Shown: positions 7,441 to 15,597, numbered from the stretch's first letter. The stretch is 54,539 nucleotides of DNA from Kiritimatiellia bacterium (GCA_017427485.1 JAFRSR010000077.1:1-54539), one strand, 5' to 3'. The notes: generated by a model not told the origin, from the sequence alone. Made by a program: numbers and translations.

Positions 7441-8030
7441 AGTCCAAGCTCCTTTCTCATCGGCTCCGCGAGGGCGGGGTCCAGAACGAGCGCCTCGCCG
7501 TTGCGCCTGTAGATCAGGCGCTGGATCGCGGGCACGGCATAGAACACCAGCAGCGTGTCGGCGAGCGCCGCATACGACTTCACGTTCGCGACGGAGCGCA
7601 CGTACCGGCGCAGCACGTCCGGCGTCGGCACGTCATGCCCGCCCGCGAGCACGCGGTGGCTGATGCGCAACGGCAGTGCCGCCGGCTCGGGCATCCAGAG
7701 GTAGTAGAGCGCAATCAGGTAGCCGCGCGCCTTCGCGTCGGAGAGCAGACGCAGGTGCCCGCGCCCGGAGAGCGTCGTCTCAAAGGCGAACGACGTGCGC
7801 GACTCGATGAGCTCGGCGATCCGCTCCAGCGTCAGCTTGCCCGCCTTGATGGCGGAGAGGCGGATGTCGGTCGGCGACATCCCCTGCGCCATGAGGTCGG
7901 GATTCACGTACTCCACAGCCCCCGCGTACTCAGGCAGGTACCTGAGCGCGAACGTCGATTTCCCGGAACCGTTCGGCCCCGCGACGACATGGCAGATAGG
8001 TCTCTCCAATCTCTCCAAAACTTCCTTCAT
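7437..8030 (-). CDS. Zeta-toxin-like P-loop kinase (leaderless)
   Basis: A 197-aa protein of the zeta toxin family. Family members phosphorylate UDP-N-acetylglucosamine or related sugars and poison wall synthesis, though chromosomal homologues may be housekeeping. Seen: Walker A GPNGSGKST at about residues 19-27, YVNPDLMAQGM (substrate-binding PD), FAFETTLSGRGHL (family FxxETTLS), and a C-terminal R-rich LRISHRVLAGGHDVP. The ATG is 8 nt downstream of TATAAT (8039-8044) with no ribosome site, so it is probably leaderless. It is first in an operon with its partner, lpxB, ybeY and yggS, an unusual setting for a toxin. Confidence 0.88.
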   Translation of the reverse strand: MKEVLERLERPICHVVAGPNGSGKSTFALRYLPEYAGAVEYVNPDLMAQGMSPTDIRLSAIKAGKLTLERIAELIESRTSFAFETTLSGRGHLRLLSDAKARGYLIALYYLWMPEPAALPLRISHRVLAGGHDVPTPDVLRRYVRSVANVKSYAALADTLLVFYAVPAIQRLIYRRNGEALVLDPALAEPMRKELGL

Positions 8031-8038
8031 CTGCGGAT

Positions 8039-8044
8039 ATTATA
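8039..8044 (-). promoter_or_regulatory. Extended -10 promoter of the zeta/lpxB operon
   Basis: The minus strand reads TGGTATAAT, an extended -10 element with hexamer at 8039-8044. No convincing -35 is present. The ATG follows 8 nt later. Confidence 0.6.
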
Positions 8045-8144
8045 CCATAACCCCCCGTTTTCCGCTCAGCCCAATTACCATACCATTACCAACCCCAATC
8101 GTTCCATCCCCCCAACATGTCATCACAGTACCTTCCCTCCACCT

Positions 8145-8161
8145 GTTCCGCGCCGTAATCG
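8145..8161. repeat. 17-bp dispersed repeat, left cluster copy 1
   Basis: GTTCCGCGCCGTAATCG, one mismatch to the consensus GTTCCGCACCGTAATCG, plus-strand orientation. Confidence 0.85.
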
Positions 8162-8188
8162 CACCCTTGGGCTCCCCTCTGCAATATC

Positions 8189-8205
8189 GTTCCGCACCGT
8201 AATCG
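8189..8205. repeat. 17-bp dispersed repeat, left cluster copy 2
   Basis: Exact match to GTTCCGCACCGTAATCG, 44 bp after copy 1. A partial copy with one base deleted (GTTCGCACC) starts at 8214. Confidence 0.9.
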
Positions 8206-8240
8206 CACACGCGGTTCGCACCTTCGAATTATCCGCTGAC

Positions 8241-8257
8241 GTTCCGCACCGTAATCG
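8241..8257. repeat. 17-bp dispersed repeat, left cluster copy 3
   Basis: Exact match to GTTCCGCACCGTAATCG, 52 bp after copy 2 and in the same orientation. Confidence 0.9.
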
Positions 8258-8270
8258 TACGCAAGGACCA

Positions 8271-8301
8271 CTCCAATGGAGATCGAAGGCCCTTTGCCTT
8301 C
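8271..8301. repeat. Twin hairpin
   Basis: CTCCA/TGGAG with a 1-nt loop (8271-8281), then after 3 nt GAAGGC/GCCTTC with loop CCTTT (8285-8301). Similar in layout to the other two-hairpin elements in the window. No T-run follows, so it is not an obvious terminator. Confidence 0.55.
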
Positions 8302-8432
8302 AACATGATTTCGTTACAATTCCCATACATTTCTCATACATTTCCTTTGAAATCTTTTGACAGTTTCGCCTATTCCCTTTGGGCAGCGGACATGGTAAGA
8401 TTTTCGGTGTCGGGACCAGAAGGGACAATCAC

Positions 8433-9503
8433 ATGAGAAAGGCCGTAGAAGAGCATCTGGAAAGCCGGGGTTGCCGCGTCGTGCGGCCGCCGGCCGAACT
8501 CGCGCCGCCCACGTTCGAGAGCCTGGTCGACGGGTTCCTCGTTCATGTGCTGCGTCTTGATTCGGAGAGCTACCGGCGAGCGTTCTGGCGCGAGGCGTAC
8601 CGCAACGGGCACACCATCGGGCACGTCCCGCACACGCTCGAGGGATTCTTCCGGCGCAACGCGCGCACCTTCGAGCAGCAGGTGTCGCTTCTCCTGACGG
8701 TCGCCGCGCTCTTCGGCGCCTATGCGGTGGCGACGCTCCTCTACAGGCGCCTCTCGCTCGTCGTTCGCCGCCTCCGGCGCCCGACATATTACGAGCGGGA
8801 ACGCGAACGGCGCCAGAAGCTCGCCGCCGAACGGCGCGAAATCCGCAAGCACTGCACGCTGAACCCGCGGCCGACCTTCGACGCAATCCGCGCGGCGCTC
8901 CGTGTCGCGCGCAACTCGCCCGAGGATGCGCTCCGGCTTGGCTCGCTCCTGGAGGACCTCGAGTGCTTCGTCGACAACACTCTCCGATTCGGCGCGGACG
9001 GGCAGATCGTGGGGCGCAGGGGTGGCATCAAGCGCCTGTTCCAGCGCGAAGCGCCCGACCTGTTCGAGAAATACTCCACAATCATGCGCTACAAGGCGAT
9101 GGCGAAGCGCTTCCGCCAGGCATGCGGCACGGGTGAACCCGTATCGCCCGCAATGCTCCTGCCCGTGCCCGAGGCGACCGACGCCACTCCCGATTCGGCG
9201 CCCGCCTCTCCGCCACCCACATCAGGTCCCGTTCCGGCGCCCGGACCCGCATTCGCCAGGCAAACGCTCGCGCCAGCCGCCACCGCGAACAGGCTGCAAA
9301 CTGTTCTTCCCCGCGCGCGAGAAGCCGCGCGGGTGATCCTGGGGGAGTGCCAGGGGACGCTCATCTCGCTCGAGGCCGCGCTCGCGTTGCGGCTCGATCC
9401 TGACTGCATACCCGCGCACGGGGAAGCCTACGCGCGCAAGCCCAGACTTCCGCGCATTCCGAAGCGTGTTGTCAGTTGGCTTCTCCGGCGTCGGGTCGCC
9501 TGA
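8433..9503 (+). CDS. Unrecognised basic protein with one membrane segment
   Basis: A 356-aa protein I cannot assign. Residues about 75-98 (QQVSLLLTVAALFGAYAVATLLY) form one membrane helix. A strongly basic coiled-coil-like stretch follows (YERERERRQKLAAERREIRK). A conserved-looking helical region comes next, with DLECFVDNTLRFGADGQIVGRRGGIKRLF and KYSTIMRYKAMAKRFRQ. After that is a Pro/Ala-rich linker (about 245-285) and a C-terminal helical block ending RRRVA. The ATG at 8433 has AGAAGGGAC 9 nt upstream; an ATG 54 bp further upstream has no such site. It is the only plus-strand gene in the first 20 kb and is flanked by inverted clusters of the 17-bp repeat. No HUH or recombinase motif was found. 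Confidence 0.75.
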   Translation: MRKAVEEHLESRGCRVVRPPAELAPPTFESLVDGFLVHVLRLDSESYRRAFWREAYRNGHTIGHVPHTLEGFFRRNARTFEQQVSLLLTVAALFGAYAVATLLYRRLSLVVRRLRRPTYYERERERRQKLAAERREIRKHCTLNPRPTFDAIRAALRVARNSPEDALRLGSLLEDLECFVDNTLRFGADGQIVGRRGGIKRLFQREAPDLFEKYSTIMRYKAMAKRFRQACGTGEPVSPAMLLPVPEATDATPDSAPASPPPTSGPVPAPGPAFARQTLAPAATANRLQTVLPRAREAARVILGECQGTLISLEAALALRLDPDCIPAHGEAYARKPRLPRIPKRVVSWLLRRRVA

Positions 9504-9927
9504 GGGCGCCTTTTAGCGCAAGCAAAGACCCATCAAATCCACATCCCCGAGTTTCTCGGCAGAACAAGACGATTCCGATAAGGAAGCGCCTAGTACGAAA
9601 TTGTCCGATACGGAATCACCCGGCCCGCGCTTGTTCTTTCCGTGCTCCCTGATCTCCACCTAGTCAACTCAGCGCCGAAATTGAGGGCCGCGGCGTAATA
9701 TTACGGTGCGGAACGAACGATAGCGCGCGGAGTTGCGCGATTACGATGCGGACTGGATCGTGGCATGTTATGTGACAAGACCACAGTGCGGAACCGTGGT
9801 GTGTCAGCGGGTAAGATTATGTCGTGGAACGGATTACGAAGGCATGATTGGCAAGATTATGGTGCGGAACAAAGCATGGATTGGATTGTTGCTCGTCAAA
9901 TGGCAAGCTACCGACAAACGTTGCGGC
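9504..9927. other. Intergenic region with right 17-mer array
   Basis: About 420 bp of lower GC than its neighbours. The first 190 bp show no gene or clear structure. Bases 9698-9870 hold the degenerate repeat array. Short plus-strand frames here translate the repeats (DYDADWIV, DYGAEQSMDWIV) and have no ribosome site or other gene-like feature. Confidence 0.75.
9698..9870. repeat. Degenerate 17-mer array, right cluster (5 copies)
   Basis: Copies of CGATTACGGTGCGGAAC, the reverse complement of the left-cluster unit, start at 9698, 9738, 9778, 9814 and 9854. They have 2, 2, 4, 5 and 2 mismatches. Start-to-start spacing is 40, 40, 36 and 40 bp, leaving gaps of 19-23 bp. The gap sequences at 9755 and 9831 resemble each other, so the true unit may be about 40 bp. 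Confidence 0.75.
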
Positions 9928-10590
9928 TTAATTTGCATCTAGGGCGGTTGAGATTTCACGGCAGAGATCGGGATACCATGCCAATGGCGAACGTTCCAGT
10001 TCGGGATTGCGCCCTTTACGCATATCGTATGGAGCGATGATGACCGAAACGTTCTTGATGCCGACCATCGCGGCGAGGTAGAAAATGTCCTCGATCGCGT
10101 CGTCGCCGACAGGTATGCAGCCAATCGTCACCGCCTTGCCGTGAATCATGATGTCGCCGCCGAGATTGGTGCGGCCGTCCGCCTGCGCGCGCTTCCTGTC
10201 CGTAGCATTCGGATACGAGACCTTCAGCGAAAGGTAGTAGCTGGAGTTCGGATTCAGGTATTCAATGCCGTAGATGCCTTCCGGGATTTGCCCGTCCCCT
10301 TCCCGAAGTTTCGGGCCCAGCGTCCCGCTGAACGCCGTCATCGGATAGATCCGTGGCTCCTTCCAGCCAGGCGCGTGTACTTCAACGGAACGCTCGTTCT
10401 TGAATACGAATATCCGCAACTTCCCGCCCGCGCTTTTCGCCACGCCTTTGAGACTCGGCTTCTTGGCGACAATCGTCGCCATTCTGCCTTCTATCGTGTG
10501 CCGCGCACGCGAAGCCGCACAAGCCCTCACACCGCCAGCGACGACGAATCCACCCACGGCAATTCCAATGACTAAGCCCCGTAGTTTCAT
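9928..10590 (-). CDS. L,D-transpeptidase-like (YkuD/YafK-type) exported protein
   Basis: A 220-aa protein with a signal or anchor segment (MKLRGLVIGIAVGGFVVAGGV). The YkuD catalytic motif is present near residue 150: DIMIHGKAVTIGCIPVGDDAIEDIFYL, with the His-Gly and the catalytic Cys of the G-C-x pattern. The spacing and the DxxIEDIF helix after it resemble the YafK/DpaA branch, whose E. coli member cleaves lipoprotein from peptidoglycan rather than cross-linking. It would act in the periplasm. AGGATGAGAGGAAAAAG precedes the ATG at 10590. It follows the SGNH gene by 40 nt, in the same direction and probably the same transcript. Confidence 0.85.
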   Translation of the reverse strand: MKLRGLVIGIAVGGFVVAGGVRACAASRARHTIEGRMATIVAKKPSLKGVAKSAGGKLRIFVFKNERSVEVHAPGWKEPRIYPMTAFSGTLGPKLREGDGQIPEGIYGIEYLNPNSSYYLSLKVSYPNATDRKRAQADGRTNLGGDIMIHGKAVTIGCIPVGDDAIEDIFYLAAMVGIKNVSVIIAPYDMRKGRNPELERSPLAWYPDLCREISTALDAN

Positions 10591-10630
10591 CTTTTTCCTC
10601 TCATCCTTTGGGGAGGCCAACGCGCACATG

Positions 10631-12376
10631 TCAGTTTTCAGGCGCGAACCAGCGGTTGAGCAGTTCTCCCAAAACCGCGAAGCCGCGTTCGTTCGCGTGC
10701 ACGACATCGCGCATAAACGCCCCGCGTGCCATCTTGGAATCGCGGATGAACACGCCGAGCGGACCCGCCATGTCGAAGAACGCGCATTTTTCCTCGGCGG
10801 CGATCCGCTCGATGATGGCGCGCGGATTCGGCGTCGTATGGTCGATCTGCGGCGTCCAGGCCCGATTCCACACATTGGCCTCCGAACCGAAGACGGGCGT
10901 GAGGAGGAGAAACTCCGTATCCGGCTTTTCAGCACGGATCTGCCGCACCACGTCGCGCATCTTCGAAGGATCCGGACGATGGGAAATGCCGCCGATCATC
11001 ATCAGGTCCGGCTTGTACTTGAGCGCCCAATCGCGCACGCGGTTCTCCTGCGCATACCAGTCGCAGCCCGTGCTGCCCCGTACGCTCACGACTTTGCGGA
11101 TGCGGCACTTCGGATAGCGCTTCATCAAGAGCTCCTCGAACCGGGAAGACGCCGTGTCGTTGACGATGCTGTCGCCCAGCATGACGATCGTCAGGTTCCC
11201 TCCCTCGCGGAGACGGCGCACCGTCTTGGGAATATACTTGAATCGCCCGGACGGCGGTTCGTAGGTCATCGGCGGCAGAGCTTCCAGCTTCAGGCGCATC
11301 CGCTCAAGGGGCGAACGCGTCTCCTTCGGCACCTTGACGGAACCGCTGAGCGAGAAACCGACCAGGCGCAACGGCGCATCGTCCCGCACCTCGAGAGTCA
11401 ACATGTGCTCACGCGCCGGGTCAAGTCCCTCGAAAAGCGGCGTATGGCGCAGGAACGCCTTCCCGCCTGCCGGCGGCGCAACCACACGCGGCGCACCCCC
11501 GTCGACCGTGGCGACGAATGCCGACGACTGCGGCGTCGCCTCGTCGAAAACGCCGACTTCGCCGCCCGTGAACGTCAGCGTCACCTTCGCGCCCCTGCGC
11601 TTCGCGTCGATGACATGGCGTATCTGCTGGACATTCGGGCGCTGCCAGCCGAGCCATCCGTCATCGAACCGGACCTCTGGATGCTCGTAGGAGACGATCT
11701 GGGGACGCAGCTCCGCACCCGGATGCAACGGCGGCGGAAGCTTGCGCGGCACGGGCTTGGCCGGCACGACCGCATCCTTGAAAAGCGCGGCGGCAAACGC
11801 CGTCAGACGGGCGGAACGCTCTGCCGCGTCCTTCGCATCCGTCAAGTCGAGCGTGGAAATGCCGTAGTGATCCGCAACCTTCTCGGCCTCGGCCACGTAA
11901 GGGGAAGGCGTCGTATGCAGGATGACCACGCTATGCGTCGCACGGTAGCTGTAGATCGCCCGCACGAGATTCTCGAGGTAGGTCGCCTCGCGATTCACGT
12001 CGCCCCGCGCACCCGTCGCAGAGTAATCGAGCACGGCGAGATAACCGCTGCAGACGCGTTCCCCGTAGATGGCCTGTCCGTTCACGCACGAGTAGCGCGC
12101 AAAACGCGCCCCCTCCGGTTCAGGGTAGACATGCGGAATCGTCCGCACGTCCAAGTCCTTCGCCACGATGCGTGCGAACTCGATCCACGGCGTCGACTTC
12201 GAATCTCCCAAACAGAAGAAATACTGATTGCCCGTCACGTTCCGCCTGGCGAACAATGCGGCGTTCGGCACTCCGTTCCGCACCCTAATCGCGGGCGTAG
12301 CCGCGGCCGCCTCCACGGCCAGCAACGCGACAAGCATTTTGAAGTGTCTTGCCATCTTGATCATTTTACCGCTCAT
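10631..12376 (-). CDS. Exported SGNH/GDSL hydrolase with duplicated SGNH-like region
   Basis: A 581-aa protein with a short N-terminal signal (MARHFKMLVALLAVEAAAA). The C-terminal ~200 residues form a full SGNH domain: GDS block IVMLGDSIVND, Gly block MMIGGISH, and terminal DVVHANERG carrying the Asp-x-x-His pair. The N-terminal part has a second GDS-like block (FFCLGDSKSTPW) and VVILHTTPSP but no clear His block, suggesting a decayed or non-catalytic first copy. A beta-rich linker separates them. Such enzymes deacylate glycans. ATG at 12376 overlaps the stop of the upstream gene by ATGA. The 17-mer at 12275-12291 encodes IRVRN just after the signal peptide. Confidence 0.8.
   Translation of the reverse strand: MSGKMIKMARHFKMLVALLAVEAAAATPAIRVRNGVPNAALFARRNVTGNQYFFCLGDSKSTPWIEFARIVAKDLDVRTIPHVYPEPEGARFARYSCVNGQAIYGERVCSGYLAVLDYSATGARGDVNREATYLENLVRAIYSYRATHSVVILHTTPSPYVAEAEKVADHYGISTLDLTDAKDAAERSARLTAFAAALFKDAVVPAKPVPRKLPPPLHPGAELRPQIVSYEHPEVRFDDGWLGWQRPNVQQIRHVIDAKRRGAKVTLTFTGGEVGVFDEATPQSSAFVATVDGGAPRVVAPPAGGKAFLRHTPLFEGLDPAREHMLTLEVRDDAPLRLVGFSLSGSVKVPKETRSPLERMRLKLEALPPMTYEPPSGRFKYIPKTVRRLREGGNLTIVMLGDSIVNDTASSRFEELLMKRYPKCRIRKVVSVRGSTGCDWYAQENRVRDWALKYKPDLMMIGGISHRPDPSKMRDVVRQIRAEKPDTEFLLLTPVFGSEANVWNRAWTPQIDHTTPNPRAIIERIAAEEKCAFFDMAGPLGVFIRDSKMARGAFMRDVVHANERGFAVLGELLNRWFAPEN
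12275..12291. repeat. 17-bp dispersed repeat, copy inside SGNH gene
   Basis: GTTCCGCACCCTAATCG on the plus strand, one mismatch to consensus. Encodes IRVRN immediately after the predicted signal-peptide cleavage region. Confidence 0.8.
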
Positions 12377-15300
12377 TTCTTTGTGTGCTCTTTGATGAAA
12401 TCGGCGCGCTCGCGCGCGGCGTACTTCACGCGCTTGCCCTGGAAGTGGAGGAAGATCGCCTTCTCCTCGTCCGTCCAGGTGTTCGCCTCGGCGAAGGAGC
12501 CGGCGAACGGGCAGAGCAGGTCGATCCAGCATGCGAACACGCGCTTCTCGTTGTCGGTGAGCTTCACGCCGTGGTGCGCGCCGTCGAACTTCTGGAAGAT
12601 CTCGCTCTTGCACGAGCCGATGTGGTACGGCGGCAACATCATCGTGCGGCTGCGCGGCTTGAGCCACTTCATCCACTTGCAGGCGTCCGGATTGCCGTGC
12701 GCCGTGAGGTTCACGTAGCTCTGCGTCCAAGCGCGCTTCGGGTTGTAGTAGTTCTTCGAGATGCGCCACACCTTGTCGTCGGGGAACGGCGCGCCCGTGA
12801 GGTTGAGCGTCGGGTGCTTCGCGTCGTGGCAGCGCGTGCAGTTGCGGTCGAGGATCGGCTGGATCTCGCGGCGGAAGCTGAAGCCGTCCACGGGCGCATC
12901 GGGGTCCGTGGAGCGCGCCGCGTTCACGCCGAGGAAGTTATCCGTGCTCGCGTACCACTTCTCGGTGCGCAGGCGCTTCACGAGCGGGTGTTCCTTCGTG
13001 CCGTTCGCGAACGGCTTCAGCGTCTGCGCGGGCTTCTTCATCGCGGCGGTCACGTTCCGCGAATCGGGCGGCAACGCGCCGCGCTTCGGCTCGTGGCAGC
13101 CGATGCAGCCGAAGTATTCGCCCGGCTGGAGCGTGGCCCAGCTGCGCATCGACTGCACGCACTTTCCCTCGCCGTCGAGCAGGTGGAAGAACACGGCCTG
13201 CCGCGCGGGCACCTTGAAGAGGCAGCTGCCGTCCTCCTCCACGTCCACCTCGCCGAGCACGTGCTTCACGTCCCACGCGCCGGAGTTGAGCGATATGGGC
13301 GTCTGGTTCAGGCCCGTCTCGTACTCGCCGCCGTTCCCGCACCAGCCGAGGCGCGCCGTGCGATATTCGAGCGCCATCACGCGCAGCTTCTTCACCGTGC
13401 CGCGCGGAATGCCCTGGAGGCCCGGGCCGAGGTAGACGTCCTGCACGTAGAACGTGCCGTCGTTCTCCTCCGCGTGCGCGAGGTCCACGCGCTGGACGGG
13501 CTTCTCGCGCGGCATCACGGGCACGATCCTTCCCACGCACTGCCGCCAGTCGTAGGCGAGCAACTCGCGCGCGCCGTCCGCGTTCTGCCAGTACCCGCCG
13601 AAGCGCGGCCAATAGGGACCGTACATCATGCAGCAGCCCTCGGGCTGGAAGGAGACGAGGTAGTCCGTCTCGCCGAACGCGAAGCACGAAGCCCACTGCG
13701 GGCCGTCCTGGCCGAAGATGTCAATGCGGAAGTCGTTCCACTTGCGCGGCTTCACCTCCTGCCGGTGGCGGCCGGGCGTGCGGTCGGGCGCCGCGCCCGC
13801 CACGAACTCGATTCCCTCACCGGCCTGCGTGCCCACGAGGCGGTCGATGAGCGCGAGCTTGCCCTTGTACGGCGCATGGTGGCCCGCGATGAGCGCGAGC
13901 AGCTTCTGCGTGCCGGGGACGGGCGTCGCGTGGAGGATGGAGCTCGGGAAGTCCGAGTTGTTGCCGTACCATTCGGTCTGGCCCGTGCCGTCGGGATTCA
14001 TCACGATGAGCGGATGGAGGTAGAGCGCAGTGCGGTCGTTGTATTCCCAGCGCGTGAACACGACGCGCCCGTCCATCGTCACCTGCGGGAGGTCGCTCAT
14101 CAGCTCGTCGGTCGTGAGGCGGCGCAGGAAGGAACCGTCCGCCCGGCAGCGGTAGATGTCGCCGCCCGCGCGGTACCAGCAGTCGCAGATGCGCGAGAAG
14201 CGCGTGGAGGTGAACACGATGTCGCCGTTCGGGAGCCAGACCGGCTCCGTGTCCGTGACGGCCAGGTCCTTGCCGTCCGCGCCCTTCTCGGGGAACGTGA
14301 TGCGCACGGGTTTGCGCATGGCGAGGTCCATCGTGTAGAGCGACACGCAGTCGTTCGTGTAGTTGTCGCGCATGGCGAAGACGAGCGTCTTGCCGTCCCA
14401 CGAGAGGTTAACGTTCGCGATGAGGCCCTGCGGTTTGTCGATCAGCACCTCGTGCGAGATCGTACCGTCCGCGTTCACCGTGCCGAGACAGAGCTGCGAG
14501 CCGATCTCCGTCATCGGCATGCCGTCGGTTGAATCCTCCCGGCTGTCCGACCAGCCCTTGCAGTTGCCGCATTCGGTCTTCACCTGGTCGTCCCACTGGT
14601 CGTACGCGCTCACGAGCCCCTGCTCGCCGCCGAACACGTGGTTCTTCGTGTAGACGAACTGCGTGGCCTTCGCGCGCAGCTTCGCGAGACGCGCCTGACG
14701 GCGCACGGCGCACGCGCGCAGGTAGAGGTCGCGCCAGCGCGGGTCGCGGCCCACGGCCTCGGCGACCACGAGCGCGCCGAACTCGGAGAGGAACTTCTCG
14801 CGCACGTCGCCCTCCGGCACGCCCGCGAGCGCCTTCGCCACCATCTTGCGCTCCAGCTCGCCGTCCTTCGCCGAGGTGAACACCTTCGCGACGTTGAGCC
14901 CGGCGTCCTGGTAGATCCAGTCGCGTTCCAGTCGCTCGCGCGGGAACGCCACGTCGTTGGCGTTGGGAGCGGGCGCATCCGACGGCAGCGCGTCGAACGC
15001 CGCCACCTCCGCGATCTGGCAGTTGTACCACTTGCCGTCGCCCGAGATCGGGTCGCCGTGCATCCGCGCCCACTCCCACATCACGTTCGTGAACCAGCCG
15101 TTCCGGATCGGCTTGCGGTTCGCGTCGTTCACCTGCACCTTCAGGTAGCGAGCCTTCGTCTTCGGCCACGTGACGTAGGCCGCGTAAGAGTTGACGACGG
15201 GCGGCAACGCGACTTTCTCCGCAAGCGGCACGAGCCCTTGCGTCCCCTTCCCGTCGGCGCACGCCCACACGCTCACGTCCGACGCCATCGTCGGCGCCCA

Positions 15301-15597
15301 GCAGTTGCGCGAGACCAGCTTGAGGCCCGACACCTCGCGCGCCGCGCCGAGGTCGAGCACGAACGAACACGTCACCGGCACGGCGGCGAACGGGGGATCG
15401 GACTTCGCGTCCTTCCCCGTGCGCGAGTCGTCCTGGAAGCACGCGTACGTGGCGAGGTCGCCGTCGATCATCTTGGCCGCGGCGTACCGCGCGCCGTAGG
15501 TCTCCGTGGCGGCCGTCACGGCCGCCGGACGGAACTCCGCCGCCGGCGCGCTTAGCGCCGCTGCAATCGCCCAGAAAATCGCCATCTGCTTTTTCAT
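12373..15597 (-). CDS. Large CxxCH protein, hydrazine-synthase-alpha-like, with discoidin-like N-terminus
   Basis: A 1074-aa exported protein (signal MKKQMAIFWAIAAALSAPAA). Residues about 25-210 look like an F5/8 type C (discoidin) sugar-binding fold (ATETYGARYAAAKMIDGDLATY). The centre is a beta-propeller with TolB/WD-type blades (WLPNGDIVFTSTRFSRICDCW, VTMDGRVVFTRWEYNDRTALYLHP). Two c-type heme sites follow: CIGCH near residue 832 and CTRCH near residue 921. The layout matches proteins carrying the hydrazine-synthase-alpha middle domain that occur widely in PVC bacteria; their role is unknown and hydrazine synthesis is not implied. It starts an operon with the SGNH and L,D-transpeptidase-like genes. 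A GAGGG site lies about 10 nt before the ATG. Confidence 0.75.
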   Translation of the reverse strand: MKKQMAIFWAIAAALSAPAAEFRPAAVTAATETYGARYAAAKMIDGDLATYACFQDDSRTGKDAKSDPPFAAVPVTCSFVLDLGAAREVSGLKLVSRNCWAPTMASDVSVWACADGKGTQGLVPLAEKVALPPVVNSYAAYVTWPKTKARYLKVQVNDANRKPIRNGWFTNVMWEWARMHGDPISGDGKWYNCQIAEVAAFDALPSDAPAPNANDVAFPRERLERDWIYQDAGLNVAKVFTSAKDGELERKMVAKALAGVPEGDVREKFLSEFGALVVAEAVGRDPRWRDLYLRACAVRRQARLAKLRAKATQFVYTKNHVFGGEQGLVSAYDQWDDQVKTECGNCKGWSDSREDSTDGMPMTEIGSQLCLGTVNADGTISHEVLIDKPQGLIANVNLSWDGKTLVFAMRDNYTNDCVSLYTMDLAMRKPVRITFPEKGADGKDLAVTDTEPVWLPNGDIVFTSTRFSRICDCWYRAGGDIYRCRADGSFLRRLTTDELMSDLPQVTMDGRVVFTRWEYNDRTALYLHPLIVMNPDGTGQTEWYGNNSDFPSSILHATPVPGTQKLLALIAGHHAPYKGKLALIDRLVGTQAGEGIEFVAGAAPDRTPGRHRQEVKPRKWNDFRIDIFGQDGPQWASCFAFGETDYLVSFQPEGCCMMYGPYWPRFGGYWQNADGARELLAYDWRQCVGRIVPVMPREKPVQRVDLAHAEENDGTFYVQDVYLGPGLQGIPRGTVKKLRVMALEYRTARLGWCGNGGEYETGLNQTPISLNSGAWDVKHVLGEVDVEEDGSCLFKVPARQAVFFHLLDGEGKCVQSMRSWATLQPGEYFGCIGCHEPKRGALPPDSRNVTAAMKKPAQTLKPFANGTKEHPLVKRLRTEKWYASTDNFLGVNAARSTDPDAPVDGFSFRREIQPILDRNCTRCHDAKHPTLNLTGAPFPDDKVWRISKNYYNPKRAWTQSYVNLTAHGNPDACKWMKWLKPRSRTMMLPPYHIGSCKSEIFQKFDGAHHGVKLTDNEKRVFACWIDLLCPFAGSFAEANTWTDEEKAIFLHFQGKRVKYAARERADFIKEHTKK

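Larger units (their letters stand above)
8031..8432. other. Intergenic region with left 17-mer cluster
   Basis: About 400 bp without a supported gene. It holds the zeta promoter at its left end, three good copies and one partial copy (about 8214) of the 17-bp repeat, and a twin hairpin at 8271-8301. Possible promoters for the next gene are TTACAA-17-TACATT (8314-8342) or an extended -10 TGGTAAGAT at 8393-8401; neither is certain. A 61-aa minus-strand frame here merely translates the repeats. Confidence 0.75.

Noticed and set aside
8086-8271. Small minus-strand gene
   Set aside because: It is the translation of the repeat cluster (DYGAE units) with no ribosome site.
8433-9503. REP-associated transposase (RAYT)
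   Set aside because: The gene's position would fit, but no HUH motif or catalytic Tyr context is visible and a membrane helix is present.
9698-9870. CRISPR array
   Set aside because: The repeats are only 17 bp and highly variable, spacers resemble each other, and no cas gene is present.
9733-9942. Small plus-strand gene in the repeat array
   Set aside because: It translates the repeats and has no ribosome site or other gene-like feature.
12385-14532. Long plus-strand frame of 715 aa
   Set aside because: Arg/His/Ala-rich antisense shadow of the CxxCH protein gene, as are other long plus-strand frames (for example 28209-30959, 35682-37925, 47764-50481).
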